From NCBI RefSeq assembly GCF_015352425.1, contig NZ_JADKNH010000004.1, positions 268,013 to 332,012 on the forward strand: a stretch of 64,000 bases of DNA. Direction: 5' to 3'. Below, one piece after another: positions 1 to 9,723 of this stretch. Each line of letters begins with the position of its first letter. The stretch's first letter is position 1. The notes under the pieces are model-generated. The model worked only from the letters and a program-made list of their open reading frames with translations. It was not told the DNA's origin and ran no database searches. The DNA comes from Fusibacter ferrireducens (GTDB lineage: Bacteria; Bacillota; Clostridia; Peptostreptococcales; Acidaminobacteraceae). The position numbers were made by a program, and so were the translations under genes.

Positions 1-1681
1 CTAGAGGCGTCGCTATAGAAGCTTCACGTGGTAAGCTGTCTGAATCGGTCCAATTTTTCTCAAAGTAGAAATAATGAGAAAGGGGTTTGTCACGTATAAT
101 GCTCACGACTTTATAAGGCATCAGTAAAACATCGTCATCTGTTTCATAAAGTCTGTAGGCAGTTTTATTCTCAAGTGGTTTATAATCATTGTAAAACGTA
201 AGCAAATACAAATTCATGTCAATGGGTACCTCAGTTGCTGGATTGGATCTTAGATAGAGGTAGTCAAATACGGTATCACCGTATTCAATTGTGGGTTGTC
301 CCACATTATAGATTTTACTCAAATGGTCAGAATGTGGCATAGTAAAGCTATCTGCAACTGTTTTGGTAAATAATTTATCAGGGGCATAAATATAGATATT
401 CTCATCACCGCCGATTTCACCGCTAATGCTTATTGCAAACTCTTCTGGCAATTGAGCATTATCCAACCAGAATTCAACTTCATTAGGATGTGGAACGTTC
501 GTGTTGGCGTCGATATCATATATACTATTGCCAGTTGTCGGATCTAGTACATAGAGCTTTTTAATAGTGCTCAATGTCGTCGATGCATCATCTTTAGTTT
601 TCTTGATCCTCGTGTATAAATTTCGATTGTTGAGATCCATCTGTATCATCTGTATTTTACCAGATTCAAGGTCAAGTGTCTTGATAACAGATGTACACTT
701 CCATGGATCATCACCTATGAGACCGAGATCAGCGTAAAAGACAAGTTTTTTAGCATCTGTTGTTGTGATCGAATATGAGTCACTGTATCCAATGAACAGG
801 AATTCTGGTGAACTGAGGGTGACTTTAGAGCCATTGCCATCATAGATACTGGTTGAAGTAACTCTGGTTCGGCTCGTCAGGTTCATATGGACCATTGCCT
901 TTCCTGTTGGGATGACCACGATCACACTGGTTTCAATAGAATCTGAGATCAAATATTTCAACGAACCATCCAAGACAAGGTTAGAGAAAGTTACTTCCCC
1001 ATTTGCGTCAGTAGTTGCAGAAGCGACCACCGTGTGTTGATAATTTTTCACGGTAAGGTCTACGCCGGGAATCACAGCATTAGTATTGGGATCTCTAACA
1101 GTTAATGTGACATCTGCTGTAATTGAACTTGAACCAATTTGGTCCTCGCTTAAAATGAGACTATCTGAGCTGATTTCTTGACCGCCGACCATGATTTTAA
1201 CGGCAACATCATAGGGTTCGATGGCAGATTTTACAATCCATTGATTTCCCAAATACAATTCGCCCGCGCTACTCTTGACAGCATTTTCTAATATGTCCGC
1301 TGTTACTTTCCCAGAAGTGTAGAAAGTCCTTTGAGTGCCAACGGTGCTATTGAGTGTTAAAACAACGGTTCTATCGCCGTCGTATTGAGCGGCTACTTTG
1401 TTGACAGAAGTATTCACATAGTTGGTATACCCCGAAGCATCGTTGTAGGATGCACTAAATAAATCTGGATTTAAAGCATACGACGTATCCAATGCTTGGT
1501 TAAAGACAATTCGGATTTGTCTATTTTCGTCAAACGTTATCTGATCGACTTCAAGGTATGTTTCGATAGCATATGATAACGTCATGTGATTGCCAAGCAG
1601 TGCTAAACTCATTAAGAGCAGTAGTACGCTCAGTTTGGATATTTTTTTGAATAGGATTGATATTATGTACCTTTGTTCCAT
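1..1681 (-). CDS. Secreted surface protein with Ig-like/regulatory-fold domain (C-terminus beyond window)
   Basis: An open frame runs leftwards from ATG at 1681 off the window edge (about 560 residues seen, no stop). GGAGGTCACT precedes the ATG. The product starts with basic residues and a hydrophobic stretch (SVLLLLMSLALLG) ending near SYA, a Sec signal peptide. Residues about 40-180 read like an SbsA/Ig-like adhesion domain (VDQITFDENRQIRIVFNQAL). About 190-260 contain a carboxypeptidase-regulatory/Big-like motif (VTLTVRDPNTNAVIPGV, TTDANGEVTFSNL). The remainder is beta-rich with no catalytic motif that I recognise. It probably sits at the cell surface or is released. Function unknown; the C-terminal anchor, if any, is not visible. 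Confidence 0.8.
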   Translation of the reverse strand, partial: MEQRYIISILFKKISKLSVLLLLMSLALLGNHMTLSYAIETYLEVDQITFDENRQIRIVFNQALDTSYALNPDLFSASYNDASGYTNYVNTSVNKVAAQYDGDRTVVLTLNSTVGTQRTFYTSGKVTADILENAVKSSAGELYLGNQWIVKSAIEPYDVAVKIMVGGQEISSDSLILSEDQIGSSSITADVTLTVRDPNTNAVIPGVDLTVKNYQHTVVASATTDANGEVTFSNLVLDGSLKYLISDSIETSVIVVIPTGKAMVHMNLTSRTRVTSTSIYDGNGSKVTLSSPEFLFIGYSDSYSITTTDAKKLVFYADLGLIGDDPWKCTSVIKTLDLESGKIQMIQMDLNNRNLYTRIKKTKDDASTTLSTIKKLYVLDPTTGNSIYDIDANTNVPHPNEVEFWLDNAQLPEEFAISISGEIGGDENIYIYAPDKLFTKTVADSFTMPHSDHLSKIYNVGQPTIEYGDTVFDYLYLRSNPATEVPIDMNLYLLTFYNDYKPLENKTAYRLYETDDDVLLMPYKVVSIIRDKPLSHYFYFEKNWTDSDSLPREASIATPL

Positions 1682-1766
1682 AGTGACCTCCATTCACTCC
1701 CTCGGATGTGATTTAGGGAAATTATTCCTGAGAAGATGTTAAATCGTATAATTCGTGTACAAAAAC

Positions 1767-1795
1767 ATTATACCATTGTACTGAAATCAATACAA
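1767..1795 (-). promoter_or_regulatory. Sigma-A promoter of the surface-protein gene, flanked by direct repeats
   Basis: On the minus strand, TTGTAT (1795-1790), a 17-nt spacer and TATAAT (1772-1767) with an extended TG form a near-consensus promoter about 85 nt before the start codon. The nonamer AATTCGTGT occurs twice on the plus strand (1750-1758 and 1794-1802), bracketing the promoter, so it could be an operator pair. Confidence 0.65.
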
Positions 1796-1802
1796 TTCGT
1801 GT

Positions 1803-1987
1803 TGTTCACTTTATAGAGAATTTTACATCGATTTTACATGGTTACCATTAGAAGCAAGTAATTTATATAATTTGAAGACCATGTTCGAATCAAGACCTTC
1901 GGACAAGTCAATGACTTTCGGACAAATTGTGAACTGAACCTTGTCATCTAAACGCCATTTTGAGATAATAAGTAAAATCAATCATTT
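1803..1987. other. Intergenic, nothing convincing
   Basis: Together with the promoter this forms a gap of about 320 bases between divergent genes. Apart from a short direct repeat (TTCGGACAA twice near 1897-1925) I see no gene, hairpin or RNA here. Confidence 0.4.
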
Positions 1988-2001
1988 GGAGGATGAGACA
2001 T

Positions 2002-2259
2002 ATGGAGAAGTGGCGTAGAATTGCTTTGAGAGATAGGATTCTGTTGATTTTAGTCGTAGTGGTATTTTTGATCGTCAATAAAGTACAAGCAATATTTCCG
2101 TTAGAAGCTGTGTTCTATTTAGGCGGATTTGTAGGTATTATGCTTTACATAGGTTATATTAACACAAGCATTTACGATCTTAAATTGAGGGTAAAGGCAC
2201 TGGAAATGGTAGTAAAAAGAGGTTCGGAAAGTGAAGTTGAAGAAGATTCATTAGAGTGA
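2002..2259 (+). CDS. Small two-TM membrane protein, unknown function
   Basis: An 85-residue protein. GGAGG at 1988-1992 is 9 nt before the ATG at 2002; an in-frame ATG at 1993 abuts the ribosome binding site and is rejected. Residues about 12-28 (LLILVVVVFLIVNKV) and 34-52 (VFYLGGFVGIMLYIGYI) are membrane segments. A basic N-terminus and an acidic C-terminal tail (ESEVEEDSLE) follow the positive-inside rule for a hairpin with both ends inside. It stands alone between the surface protein and the two-component system. I do not recognise the family. Confidence 0.6.
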   Translation: MEKWRRIALRDRILLILVVVVFLIVNKVQAIFPLEAVFYLGGFVGIMLYIGYINTSIYDLKLRVKALEMVVKRGSESEVEEDSLE

Positions 2260-2346
2260 AATCGTAGTTTCAAGTTCGAGATTGCTTTTTCTAAGATGTT
2301 CTAAAAGATCATAGCGTTAATAAAGTCAAACTAGAGTATAAACTAG

Positions 2347-2422
2347 AGTCCCAACACCTTATGCAGGTCACTCAGCAGGCGTCTCGCTGAGGACTTGTGA
2401 TCGAAAGAAAGGTGTTGGGACT
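2347..2422 (+). terminator. Long-loop hairpin, terminator or small structured RNA
   Basis: Perfect 14-bp arms AGTCCCAACACCTT (2347-2360) and AAGGTGTTGGGACT (2409-2422) enclose 48 nt that contain a second hairpin, CTCAGC (2371-2376) with GCTGAG (2386-2391). TTATCTTTT follows the right arm, so it could end transcription of the small membrane protein gene. The internal hairpin is unusual for a simple terminator. Confidence 0.55.
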
Positions 2423-2554
2423 TTATCTTTTAAGCCAATAAAATTGAGATTGCTTTTGACTAGGAAGGAACTTTACATCAACTATGGATTAAATTATACT
2501 ATTAGGTAAGTTCATGGGATGGTAAAAGTATAATTAAAATCATTTGAGGGGCAT

Positions 2555-4597
2555 GTGGTTAAAGTGAAATCTATTAAGGTTAAACATTTTATAATCTATA
2601 TATTGATGCTTTCTTTTTTAATAGGACATCTTTCTGTCTTAACATATTCTGAGGATGAGCGCAGTGATCTAAAAAAGGTGATTCGAATAGGGTTTGACCC
2701 GGCTTTACCACCGTATCAATTTTATGAAGCTGGCACATATCAAGGCTTTCTAATTGATTTGACAAAATCGATTTTTAAAGAACTCGATGTAAGTGTCACC
2801 TTTGTACCACTGCCCTATGAAGAATGCCTAAAGAAGTTTAGAGCACGTGAGATTGATATGATTTTGGGATTGAGGTATAACAGCGATTTAGATGAATTGC
2901 TTAATTTTAGTGACAGTCTTGTGAATTCAACAATTTCCATTGTCGTGCCCAAGGCAAATGAAGCCAACATTCAAAAAATCATAGGCAAATCCACCGTGCT
3001 TATTGCTGTGGAAAGAGACTCAGCAGAATTTGAATACGTTAGGAATATCAAAAAGGCCAATTTTAACAACACATTTAATCAAGAAGCGGTTGTGGATCTA
3101 ATGATGTTAAAGCGTGCTGATATGATGATCGGCGTGAGGCATGTGGCTGAGTATTTACTTGAAAAAAACAATTTGACAGAGATGTATTCGTTTAACAACA
3201 GTTATGAAACGCCCATTGACTATTATCTCGCCATGAATAAGTCCGAAGATACTCTGTTAGTAAGGTTTAATGAAGCATTGAAGCGTCTCAAACTGGATGG
3301 CGAATATGAAAAAATGTATAATGTCTGGATTGATGATAAGAATTTAGCAAATCAAAAAAAGTTTGAACGATTTATGAAAATCATGGGTTTTGGACTGGTG
3401 CTGGCACTATTTGTGATCTTCATAGCAGGGATGATCAGTATCCAACTGAAGAAAAGAGTAGACGAGAAGACAGAAGAATTGAGCGAGACCAATAAGCAAC
3501 TTGAAAATAAAATCGTTGAAATCAAAAACTCCAATGAACTCAAAAATCTCATATTTGAAAGTAGCCCTAGAAGTATCGCCATCTTTGATAAGAGCTATAA
3601 GATCTCTGCAATGAATGAACCGGCTTTGGCACTTTGCAAATTGACGGAGATTCCAGTGGGTACAGATATTTTTACGTTAAAGCCACTAAGTGAGATGATA
3701 AAAAATGGTATTGAGCGCGTCATCAATTATGGTGAGTCCTATTCAGAAAAAGAATTTGAAACGATAACAGGGGGGATCAAATTCTACTACAGATACGTGA
3801 TTTATCCCTTGATGAACTCCAGTGGTGGCATCATTACCATTGAAGATATTACTGAAGAAAAACTGTTAAAGGAACAAGTGGTTGAAAAAGAAAAAAATCG
3901 TGTTCTATTGCGCATGATTTCTGGTATTGCACATGAAATTAGAAACCCGATGACATCTATCAAAACCTATGTTGAATTATTGCCACGTAAAAAAGACAAT
4001 ATTGAATTTCAAAAAAAGATCGCAAGTGTGGTTCCAAATGAAGTGGAACGCGTGAATAAACTCATAGAGAATCTAATCGACTATGTCAAACCCAAATCTA
4101 AAAATGTAGAACGTGTGAATATTCGATTGCTCGTGGAGTATTGTGCGGTTCTATTTTCGCCAACATTAAATGAAAACAATATTCAGCTGAACGTTTCAAT
4201 TGAGAAGGGGCTGATGATTATGGCGGACAAAGACCAGATGAAGCAAGTGTTCATCAACTTGATCTTAAATGCAATTGATGCCATTATTGAAGCGCGTATA
4301 CAGCACATAGAATTTTCAAATCAAATCACAATAGAAGCACACAGAGAAAATGATCTTGTGAGCATAAATGTGATGGACAACGGTGTGGGGATGACCCAAG
4401 AGGAAGTTTCGCTGATATTTGAACTTTTTTATACCACAAAAGTCAAAGGGAGTGGGATTGGCATGCCACTCTCAAAGCAAATGATTGAAGACAATGGGGG
4501 ACAAATTAAAATAGAAAGTCAAAAATTTGAAGGTACAAAAATAGGGTTGTTATTTAGGGGGACGTTTGATGAACAAGAAGATATTGATAATAGATGA
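2555..4597 (+). CDS. Sensor histidine kinase with extracellular solute-binding domain
   Basis: A 680-residue membrane sensor. Order: N-terminal membrane segment (about 9-25), SBP_bac_3-type ligand domain (about 40-268, IRIGFDPALPPYQF through EYEKMYNVW), second membrane segment (about 275-298), coiled coil, PAS-like domain (about 325-430), HisKA with His460 in GIAHEIRNP, and HATPase (N box NLILNAIDA, DNGVGM, GSGIGMPL). It presumably binds an amino-acid-like ligand outside the cell and phosphorylates the NtrC-type protein whose start codon overlaps its 3' end. The GTG at 2555 lies only 3 nt after TGAGGGG, so a GTG at 2564 is an alternative start. The TAXI transporter downstream suggests it senses that transporter's substrate. 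Confidence 0.9.
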   Translation: MVKVKSIKVKHFIIYILMLSFLIGHLSVLTYSEDERSDLKKVIRIGFDPALPPYQFYEAGTYQGFLIDLTKSIFKELDVSVTFVPLPYEECLKKFRAREIDMILGLRYNSDLDELLNFSDSLVNSTISIVVPKANEANIQKIIGKSTVLIAVERDSAEFEYVRNIKKANFNNTFNQEAVVDLMMLKRADMMIGVRHVAEYLLEKNNLTEMYSFNNSYETPIDYYLAMNKSEDTLLVRFNEALKRLKLDGEYEKMYNVWIDDKNLANQKKFERFMKIMGFGLVLALFVIFIAGMISIQLKKRVDEKTEELSETNKQLENKIVEIKNSNELKNLIFESSPRSIAIFDKSYKISAMNEPALALCKLTEIPVGTDIFTLKPLSEMIKNGIERVINYGESYSEKEFETITGGIKFYYRYVIYPLMNSSGGIITIEDITEEKLLKEQVVEKEKNRVLLRMISGIAHEIRNPMTSIKTYVELLPRKKDNIEFQKKIASVVPNEVERVNKLIENLIDYVKPKSKNVERVNIRLLVEYCAVLFSPTLNENNIQLNVSIEKGLMIMADKDQMKQVFINLILNAIDAIIEARIQHIEFSNQITIEAHRENDLVSINVMDNGVGMTQEEVSLIFELFYTTKVKGSGIGMPLSKQMIEDNGGQIKIESQKFEGTKIGLLFRGTFDEQEDIDNR

Positions 4598-5945
4598 TGA
4601 AGAGGATATTTGCTCATCTCTTGAGTTTGCACTGGAAGATCTCTATGAGGTGAAGACCACTGTACTGCCTCAAAAAGGGCTTGAATACTTAGTAAAAGAG
4701 AACTTTAACTTGGTGCTTTTAGACTTGAGAATTGGCAATGTAGACGGTATTGATCTTCTAGAAGAGATTAAAAACATCGATAAGACGATTCAAGTGATCA
4801 TTATGACTGCATATGGCACAATTGTTTCCTCAGTGGATGCGATTAAAAAAGGCGCTTTTACCTACTTGACAAAGCCGCTGGATTTAGACTTGCTTTACAA
4901 ATCAATTGAGCAGGCTTTAGAACTTCAAAGAAATCGAGAAACGGTTCGATTTGAATACGATGGTAGCGGCGAATATGCCTATCACAGTATTCTTGGCAAG
5001 AGTGCTGTTATGAAAGATGTCTTTAGCTATATAGAGAAATTGAAAGATGTAGATACCAGTGTGGTGATTAATGGTGAAAGTGGCACGGGTAAAGAACTCG
5101 TTGCAAGAGCAATCCATTACGCGGGCAAACGGAAAGATAAGAGATTTGTAGAAATCAACTGTGCAGCTATACCAGAAGGCCTTCTCGAAGAAGAACTCTT
5201 TGGACATGTCAAGGGCACTTTTACGGGTGCAGTAACCGATAAAATCGGCAAATTCGAATATGCAAATGGTGGCACGATTTTCCTAGATGAAATTGGGGAT
5301 ATGCCCTATCCTTTACAGGCTAAGCTTTTAAGAGTCTTGCAGCAAAAGGAATATACCCCTTTAGGGTGTAATGAACCCATTAGTCTCAATGTGAGAGTTT
5401 TAGCAGCGACCAACCAAAACCTTAAAAAGATGGTGGAAGAAGGCAAATTCAGAAGAGACCTCTATTTTAGGCTCAACGTGATTGAAATTCAGTTGCCTCC
5501 TCTCAGAGAGAGAAGATCAGATATCCCCCTTTTATTACAGCATTTTATTCAGCTTTATAATAAAAACATGTCCAAAAATGTAGAGGGACTCTCTAAGAAA
5601 GCAGAATCTCTTTTGCTGGAGTATCATTATCCTGGAAATGTAAGAGAACTGGCCAACATTATGGAATGTGCAGTGTTATTATCTAAAGACAAGATAATAG
5701 AAGTCGAAAATCTGCCGATGGAACTCCGAGAGAAAAAGGAACGTGGTAGAGACACTTTAGACCTCACATTGGGGATGAAAATAGGGACGAAAAACTTAGT
5801 GGGTTTAACCCTGCAAGAAGCAGAAAAAGAGCTCATCAGTGCTGCGCTAAAATTAAACAAGGGGCATAAAAAAGCCACGGCGACGATGCTTGGCATCAGT
5901 GAAAGAGGGCTTAGAAATAAAATTCAAGATTATGGTCTCAATTAA
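4569..5945 (+). CDS. NtrC-family sigma-54 response regulator
   Basis: A 458-residue activator. Receiver domain (1-120, phospho-acceptor Asp52 in LLDLRIG), AAA+ domain (about 140-370, Walker A GESGTGKE, Walker [14 protein letters not shown], arginine fingers [10 protein letters not shown]) and a C-terminal Fis-type HTH ([18 protein letters not shown]). The sigma-54 contact loop reads GTFTGA rather than the usual GAFTGA. ATG at 4569 follows AGGGGG by 7 nt and overlaps the kinase gene, indicating translational coupling; a TTG immediately before it is rejected. It should activate the -24/-12 promoter at 6097 in front of the TAXI transporter operon. Confidence 0.93.
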   Translation: MNKKILIIDDEEDICSSLEFALEDLYEVKTTVLPQKGLEYLVKENFNLVLLDLRIGNVDGIDLLEEIKNIDKTIQVIIMTAYGTIVSSVDAIKKGAFTYLTKPLDLDLLYKSIEQALELQRNRETVRFEYDGSGEYAYHSILGKSAVMKDVFSYIEKLKDVDTSVVINGESGTGKELVARAIHYAGKRKDKRFVEINCAAIPEGLLEEELFGHVKGTFTGAVTDKIGKFEYANGGTIFLDEIGDMPYPLQAKLLRVLQQKEYTPLGCNEPISLNVRVLAATNQNLKKMVEEGKFRRDLYFRLNVIEIQLPPLRERRSDIPLLLQHFIQLYNKNMSKNVEGLSKKAESLLLEYHYPGNVRELANIMECAVLLSKDKIIEVENLPMELREKKERGRDTLDLTLGMKIGTKNLVGLTLQEAEKELISAALKLNKGHKKATATMLGISERGLRNKIQDYGLN

Positions 5946-5960
5946 AATTATTGAGGACAT

Positions 5961-6005
5961 AAAAAGCGGCAAAAAATGCCTTGCGGCAAAAATTGCCGCT
6001 TTTTT
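5961..6005 (+). terminator. Rho-independent terminator of the two-component operon
   Basis: AAAAAGCGGCAA pairs with TTGCCGCTTTTT, followed by a run of T. It separates the sensor/regulator genes from the sigma-54 promoter that follows. Confidence 0.9.
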
Positions 6006-6096
6006 TTTGGCATATTTTGCAGATGCGTAAATCATTAAAATCGATGGAATGCTTGTAATCTCTGAAATGTCTATGACATGTGATGTAAATGGGGCG

Positions 6097-6112
6097 TTGG
6101 CATCATCTTTGC
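6097..6112 (+). promoter_or_regulatory. Sigma-54 promoter of the TAXI transporter operon
   Basis: TTGGCATCATCTTTGC has GG at 6099-6100 and GC at 6111-6112 with exactly 10 nt between them, matching TGGCAY-N5-TTGC. The TAXI receptor ATG lies about 40 nt downstream. A small inverted repeat ATGTC-TAT-GACAT at 6067-6079 is close upstream and could bind the activator, although it is nearer than is usual. Confidence 0.88.
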
Positions 6113-6152
6113 GATATATAGTTTTGATTAAAAAATTATGGGGAGGACTTCC

Positions 6153-7190
6153 ATGTTCAAAAGTAAAATTTCTAAATTAGGTGTCTTAATTCTAACGGGG
6201 GCGTTAGTGTTGACGGCGTGTTCAAGTAAACCAGCGGAGCCAGCACCAGCAGCAACACCAGCAGCAGGAACTGAATCACAAGCTACTAGCGAACCAACAC
6301 TGGATAGAAGCAAGTATTTCGTCACAGTGGCGACAGGTGCAACCAGTGGTCTTTACTATCCTATTGGTGGTGCGTTCTCAAGCGTATTCCAAAATAAATT
6401 GGGTTATAAATCATCTGCTCAGGCAACAGGTGCATCTGTTGAAAATATCAACTTGATTCTCACTGGTGGCGCTGAGATGGCTATTACCATGTCGGATTCA
6501 GTTGCTCAAGCGTATGATGCCTTTGGCGCTTTTGAAGGCAAAGAACCTGCAAAAGATTTAAGATGTTTGATGTCGCTTTATCCAAACTATGTACAACTGG
6601 TAACAACAGATAAAAGCGGGATTACTAAATTTGAAGACCTTAAGGGTAAACGTGTGGGCATTGGCGCACCGAACTCAGGGGTTGAACTCAATGCGAGAAT
6701 GATGTATGAAGCGCACGGCATGACTTATGAAGACAGTAGCGTAGATTACTTAAACTATGGTGAAGCTATCGATCAAATGAAAAACAATCAAGTGGATGCC
6801 GTATTTGTAACCAGTGGTATTCCAAACGCAACGGTTATGGAACTGGGTACAGCTGCTAAAATCGTGATTATTCCAATCGAAGGCGAAGGTCTTAAAAATT
6901 TAATTGCTAAATATCCATTCTTTGTTGAATCTCAAATTCCAGCAGATGTCTACGGCACTGAGAAAGATATTACAACTGCAACCGTTAGAAATATCATGCT
7001 TGTGAGCAAGGACTTACCGGATGAGGTGGTCTATGACTTGACAAAGGGTATCTTCGAAAATATCGCGGATATCAAAGCGTCTCATGCAACTGCTGAAAAA
7101 AATATTTCTCTTGAAAACGCCAAATTAGGCGTTGGCATACCTTTCCACCCAGGGGCACTTAAATATTACGAAGAACAAGGTATAAACTAG
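6153..7190 (+). CDS. TAXI-family TRAP transporter solute-binding lipoprotein
   Basis: A 345-residue substrate receptor. GGGAGG at 6141-6146 places the start at ATG 6153; the in-frame ATG at 6138 overlaps that site. The signal peptide ends in lipobox LTAC with Cys23, so it is membrane-anchored outside. The mature part has the TAXI signature (TVATGATSGLYYPIGGAFS near the N-terminus, TGASVENINLI, GKRVGIGAPNSGVELNARM). It binds an organic acid or amino acid and delivers it to the fused permease two genes on. First gene of a three-gene operon from the sigma-54 promoter. Confidence 0.95.
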   Translation: MFKSKISKLGVLILTGALVLTACSSKPAEPAPAATPAAGTESQATSEPTLDRSKYFVTVATGATSGLYYPIGGAFSSVFQNKLGYKSSAQATGASVENINLILTGGAEMAITMSDSVAQAYDAFGAFEGKEPAKDLRCLMSLYPNYVQLVTTDKSGITKFEDLKGKRVGIGAPNSGVELNARMMYEAHGMTYEDSSVDYLNYGEAIDQMKNNQVDAVFVTSGIPNATVMELGTAAKIVIIPIEGEGLKNLIAKYPFFVESQIPADVYGTEKDITTATVRNIMLVSKDLPDEVVYDLTKGIFENIADIKASHATAEKNISLENAKLGVGIPFHPGALKYYEEQGIN

Positions 7191-7193
7191 ATT

Positions 7194-7724
7194 ATGAATC
7201 AGAAGGATATGAAGGGAAAGCCTGAAAGGGCTTTCCCATCTCTAAAAAAAGGCATTGCATTAATTCTCATAGGGATGATTATACTAGGTATTTTTATTTG
7301 GACTCATCAGACATTAGAGCTCGTCATCTCTCATCAGGAAACTGGAGAGGTTTATTTGACTGCGCCTGTGGCAACAGGCGATTTATTGACCTATGAATGG
7401 ATTCATTCTTTTGAGCATATTCCTTGGTACGAAGATTTTAGAATATTAGGAGAATCCAGTCTCGATCTCGAAGAGATCAGAGTGGCTGGTTTTGGGGCAG
7501 GAATCCCAGAAAACAAGGGGATTGTTACAGTAAAAGAGGGCATGGTTTATATGTCGGACATCCACGAGCACTTCCAAAAGATCGAGTGGATTAATTCACA
7601 AACGGCAAATCAATATATTGCAATTAATAATGAAACCATTATTAGAGGTACGGATTTGCCCCATCATGAACCCATAGAACTGAAAATTGAGAGGAGGTTT
7701 CAATTATGGCGAAAGCCTCAATAA
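7194..7724 (+). CDS. DUF1850 protein, TAXI-TRAP companion
   Basis: A 176-residue protein with one N-terminal membrane anchor (about 19-36, GIALILIGMIILGIFIW) and an outside domain carrying the DUF1850 pattern (LATGDLL-type TAPVATGDLLTYEWIHSFEHIPWYEDFRI). DUF1850 proteins are regularly encoded beside TAXI receptors and fused permeases, and here the gene lies between them. The molecular role is not established; an accessory for transport assembly or coupling is likely. Start ATG 7194 lies 3 nt after the receptor stop. The 3' end overlaps the permease start by 19 nt. Confidence 0.85.
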   Translation: MNQKDMKGKPERAFPSLKKGIALILIGMIILGIFIWTHQTLELVISHQETGEVYLTAPVATGDLLTYEWIHSFEHIPWYEDFRILGESSLDLEEIRVAGFGAGIPENKGIVTVKEGMVYMSDIHEHFQKIEWINSQTANQYIAINNETIIRGTDLPHHEPIELKIERRFQLWRKPQ

Positions 7725-9700
7725 AGAAAGAGAAAAAAACATCACCTGAATCGGTTAAAAACCTCGAAGGTGCTATGGACGCTCAACAACAAGAACTATT
7801 AGAGAAATTTGACAAGGAATCTAAAACGCGTAAGTTTGATAATAGATCCATTTCAAAAGCAATTTACTGGTTGGCAATCGGGATTGCACTTTATCACTTT
7901 ATTACTTCATTTATAGGCTATCCTGCAACACACTTGCACAGATCACTTCATGTGGCCATGATGCTTGTAATGGCATTTTTTCTCTATCCGGCAACTGAAA
8001 AATCAAGTCGCAAAACCATTCCTTGGTATGATTATATTCTCGCATTGATGGCAATCGTAGTGGCGGTCTATGTTTGGTCAGATTATATCAACTTCATCAA
8101 TCGCATGGGGATGCCAAACACTATGGACATTATCATAGGAACGATGCTGATCTTCCTCGTCATGGAAGCTTCCAGACGTATTTCAGGATGGCCACTTGTG
8201 ATTTTAAGTATGCTGTTCTTAGCATATGGTCTCTTCGGGCAACATATGCCAAGTATCTTTATGCATAGAGGCTATACATGGGCGAAACTTGTAAACCATG
8301 TATTTATCAATACGGAAGGTATTTACGGTACATCTGTAAATGTGGCGGCAAGCTATATTTTCTTATTCATTTTATTTGGTGCTGTCATGAACAAATCGGG
8401 TATGGGCCAGTTCTTTAATGACATTGCACTTGCACTTGCAGGGCATACTAAAGGCGGTCCAGCTAAAGTAGCGGTTATAGCAAGTGGTTTCTTGGGCAGT
8501 ATCAATGGCTCGGCAGTTGCGAATGTCGTCACCACAGGTGCGTTTACGATTCCACTTATGAAAAAAACCGGCTACAGCGATGAGTTTTCAGGGTCAGTTG
8601 AGGCCACTGCTTCAGTGGGCGGACAGCTTTTGCCGCCAATCATGGGAGCAGCTGCGTTTATCATGGCGGAAATGCTCGGTGTCAAGTATAGTATAATCGT
8701 TGTCAGTGCTGCAATTCCAGCGCTTCTATACTATTTGGGAATCATTGTTCAAGTGCAGCTCAGAGCGTCAAAGAACAATCTGGTTGGCATTCCAAAAGAG
8801 GAATTGCCAAAGGTGAAAGAAGTTATGAAGGCAAGGGGACACTTGCTAATTCCGATTATTTTCTTGCTCTACATGTTGCTATTCAGCGGTAAAACCGTTA
8901 TCTTTTCCGCATTCTGCACGATTATCGTAACGATTGTGGTGAGCATGTTTAGAGCAGAAACACGTATGAGTTTTAGAGACATTTTAGACGCTTTTGAAGA
9001 GGGGACAAAATCAGTTGTATCCGTTGCAGTTGCATGTGCGGTGGTGGGTATTATCATCGGCGTTGTAAGTTTGACTGGATTTGGCCTCAACATGGCAAAT
9101 GCAATCATTCAATTAGGACACACCAGTCTTTTGGCAACACTTATGCTGACTATGGTCACTTGTATGGTTCTTGGCATGGGTTTACCTTCCATTCCAGCAT
9201 ATTTGATCACAGCAACCATGGCAGCGCCTGCACTTATCCAACTTGGCGTACCTGCAATTGCGGCGCATATGTTCGTGTTCTACTTTGCAATGTTTGCCAA
9301 CATTACACCACCAGTTGCGCTGGCTTCTTTTGCAGCAGCGGGTATTTCAGGTGGAGATCCTATGAAGACTGGGATTCAATCTGTAAAATTAGCATTGGCA
9401 GGGTTTATTGTGCCTTACATGTTCGTCTATAATACGGGCTTGTTATTGATCGAGACCACACCATTTGTAGCAATAAGGGTAACCATAACGGCAATCATTG
9501 GCGTATTTATGATCGGTATTGCAGCAGAGGGATACTTGAAGGGCAAGCTCAATCCAATGATCCGTGCCGTCGTATTCGCAGGTTCTCTTTTGTTGATTAC
9601 AGAAAGTGTCACTCAGGACATCATTGGGCTCTCTATTTTCATCCTTCTAATTGTCGTTCAAAAACTTAAAAGCAAGCAAACAGAAACGGCTTTTGAATAG
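7706..9700 (+). CDS. TAXI-type TRAP transporter fused 4TM/12TM permease
   Basis: A 664-residue integral membrane protein combining the small and large TRAP permease subunits, as is usual for TAXI systems. The N-terminal roughly 50 residues are hydrophilic, then there are about 17-18 hydrophobic segments. DctM-like signatures include GSINGSAVANVVTTGAFTIPLMKK, SVGGQLLPPIMGAAAFIMAE and MGLPSIPAYLITATMAAPAL (each only partly quoted here). It uses an ion gradient to import the solute presented by the receptor. GAGAGGAGG immediately precedes ATG 7706, inside the DUF1850 gene. Confidence 0.95.
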   Translation: MAKASIKKEKKTSPESVKNLEGAMDAQQQELLEKFDKESKTRKFDNRSISKAIYWLAIGIALYHFITSFIGYPATHLHRSLHVAMMLVMAFFLYPATEKSSRKTIPWYDYILALMAIVVAVYVWSDYINFINRMGMPNTMDIIIGTMLIFLVMEASRRISGWPLVILSMLFLAYGLFGQHMPSIFMHRGYTWAKLVNHVFINTEGIYGTSVNVAASYIFLFILFGAVMNKSGMGQFFNDIALALAGHTKGGPAKVAVIASGFLGSINGSAVANVVTTGAFTIPLMKKTGYSDEFSGSVEATASVGGQLLPPIMGAAAFIMAEMLGVKYSIIVVSAAIPALLYYLGIIVQVQLRASKNNLVGIPKEELPKVKEVMKARGHLLIPIIFLLYMLLFSGKTVIFSAFCTIIVTIVVSMFRAETRMSFRDILDAFEEGTKSVVSVAVACAVVGIIIGVVSLTGFGLNMANAIIQLGHTSLLATLMLTMVTCMVLGMGLPSIPAYLITATMAAPALIQLGVPAIAAHMFVFYFAMFANITPPVALASFAAAGISGGDPMKTGIQSVKLALAGFIVPYMFVYNTGLLLIETTPFVAIRVTITAIIGVFMIGIAAEGYLKGKLNPMIRAVVFAGSLLLITESVTQDIIGLSIFILLIVVQKLKSKQTETAFE

Positions 9701-9723
9701 ATTTTCTTTAACCACTTTACTTT

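Noticed and set aside
9034-9432. Plus-strand 132-residue frame inside the TAXI permease gene
   Set aside because: Out-of-frame shadow, rich in Cys, His and Trp as expected from a shifted membrane-protein gene.
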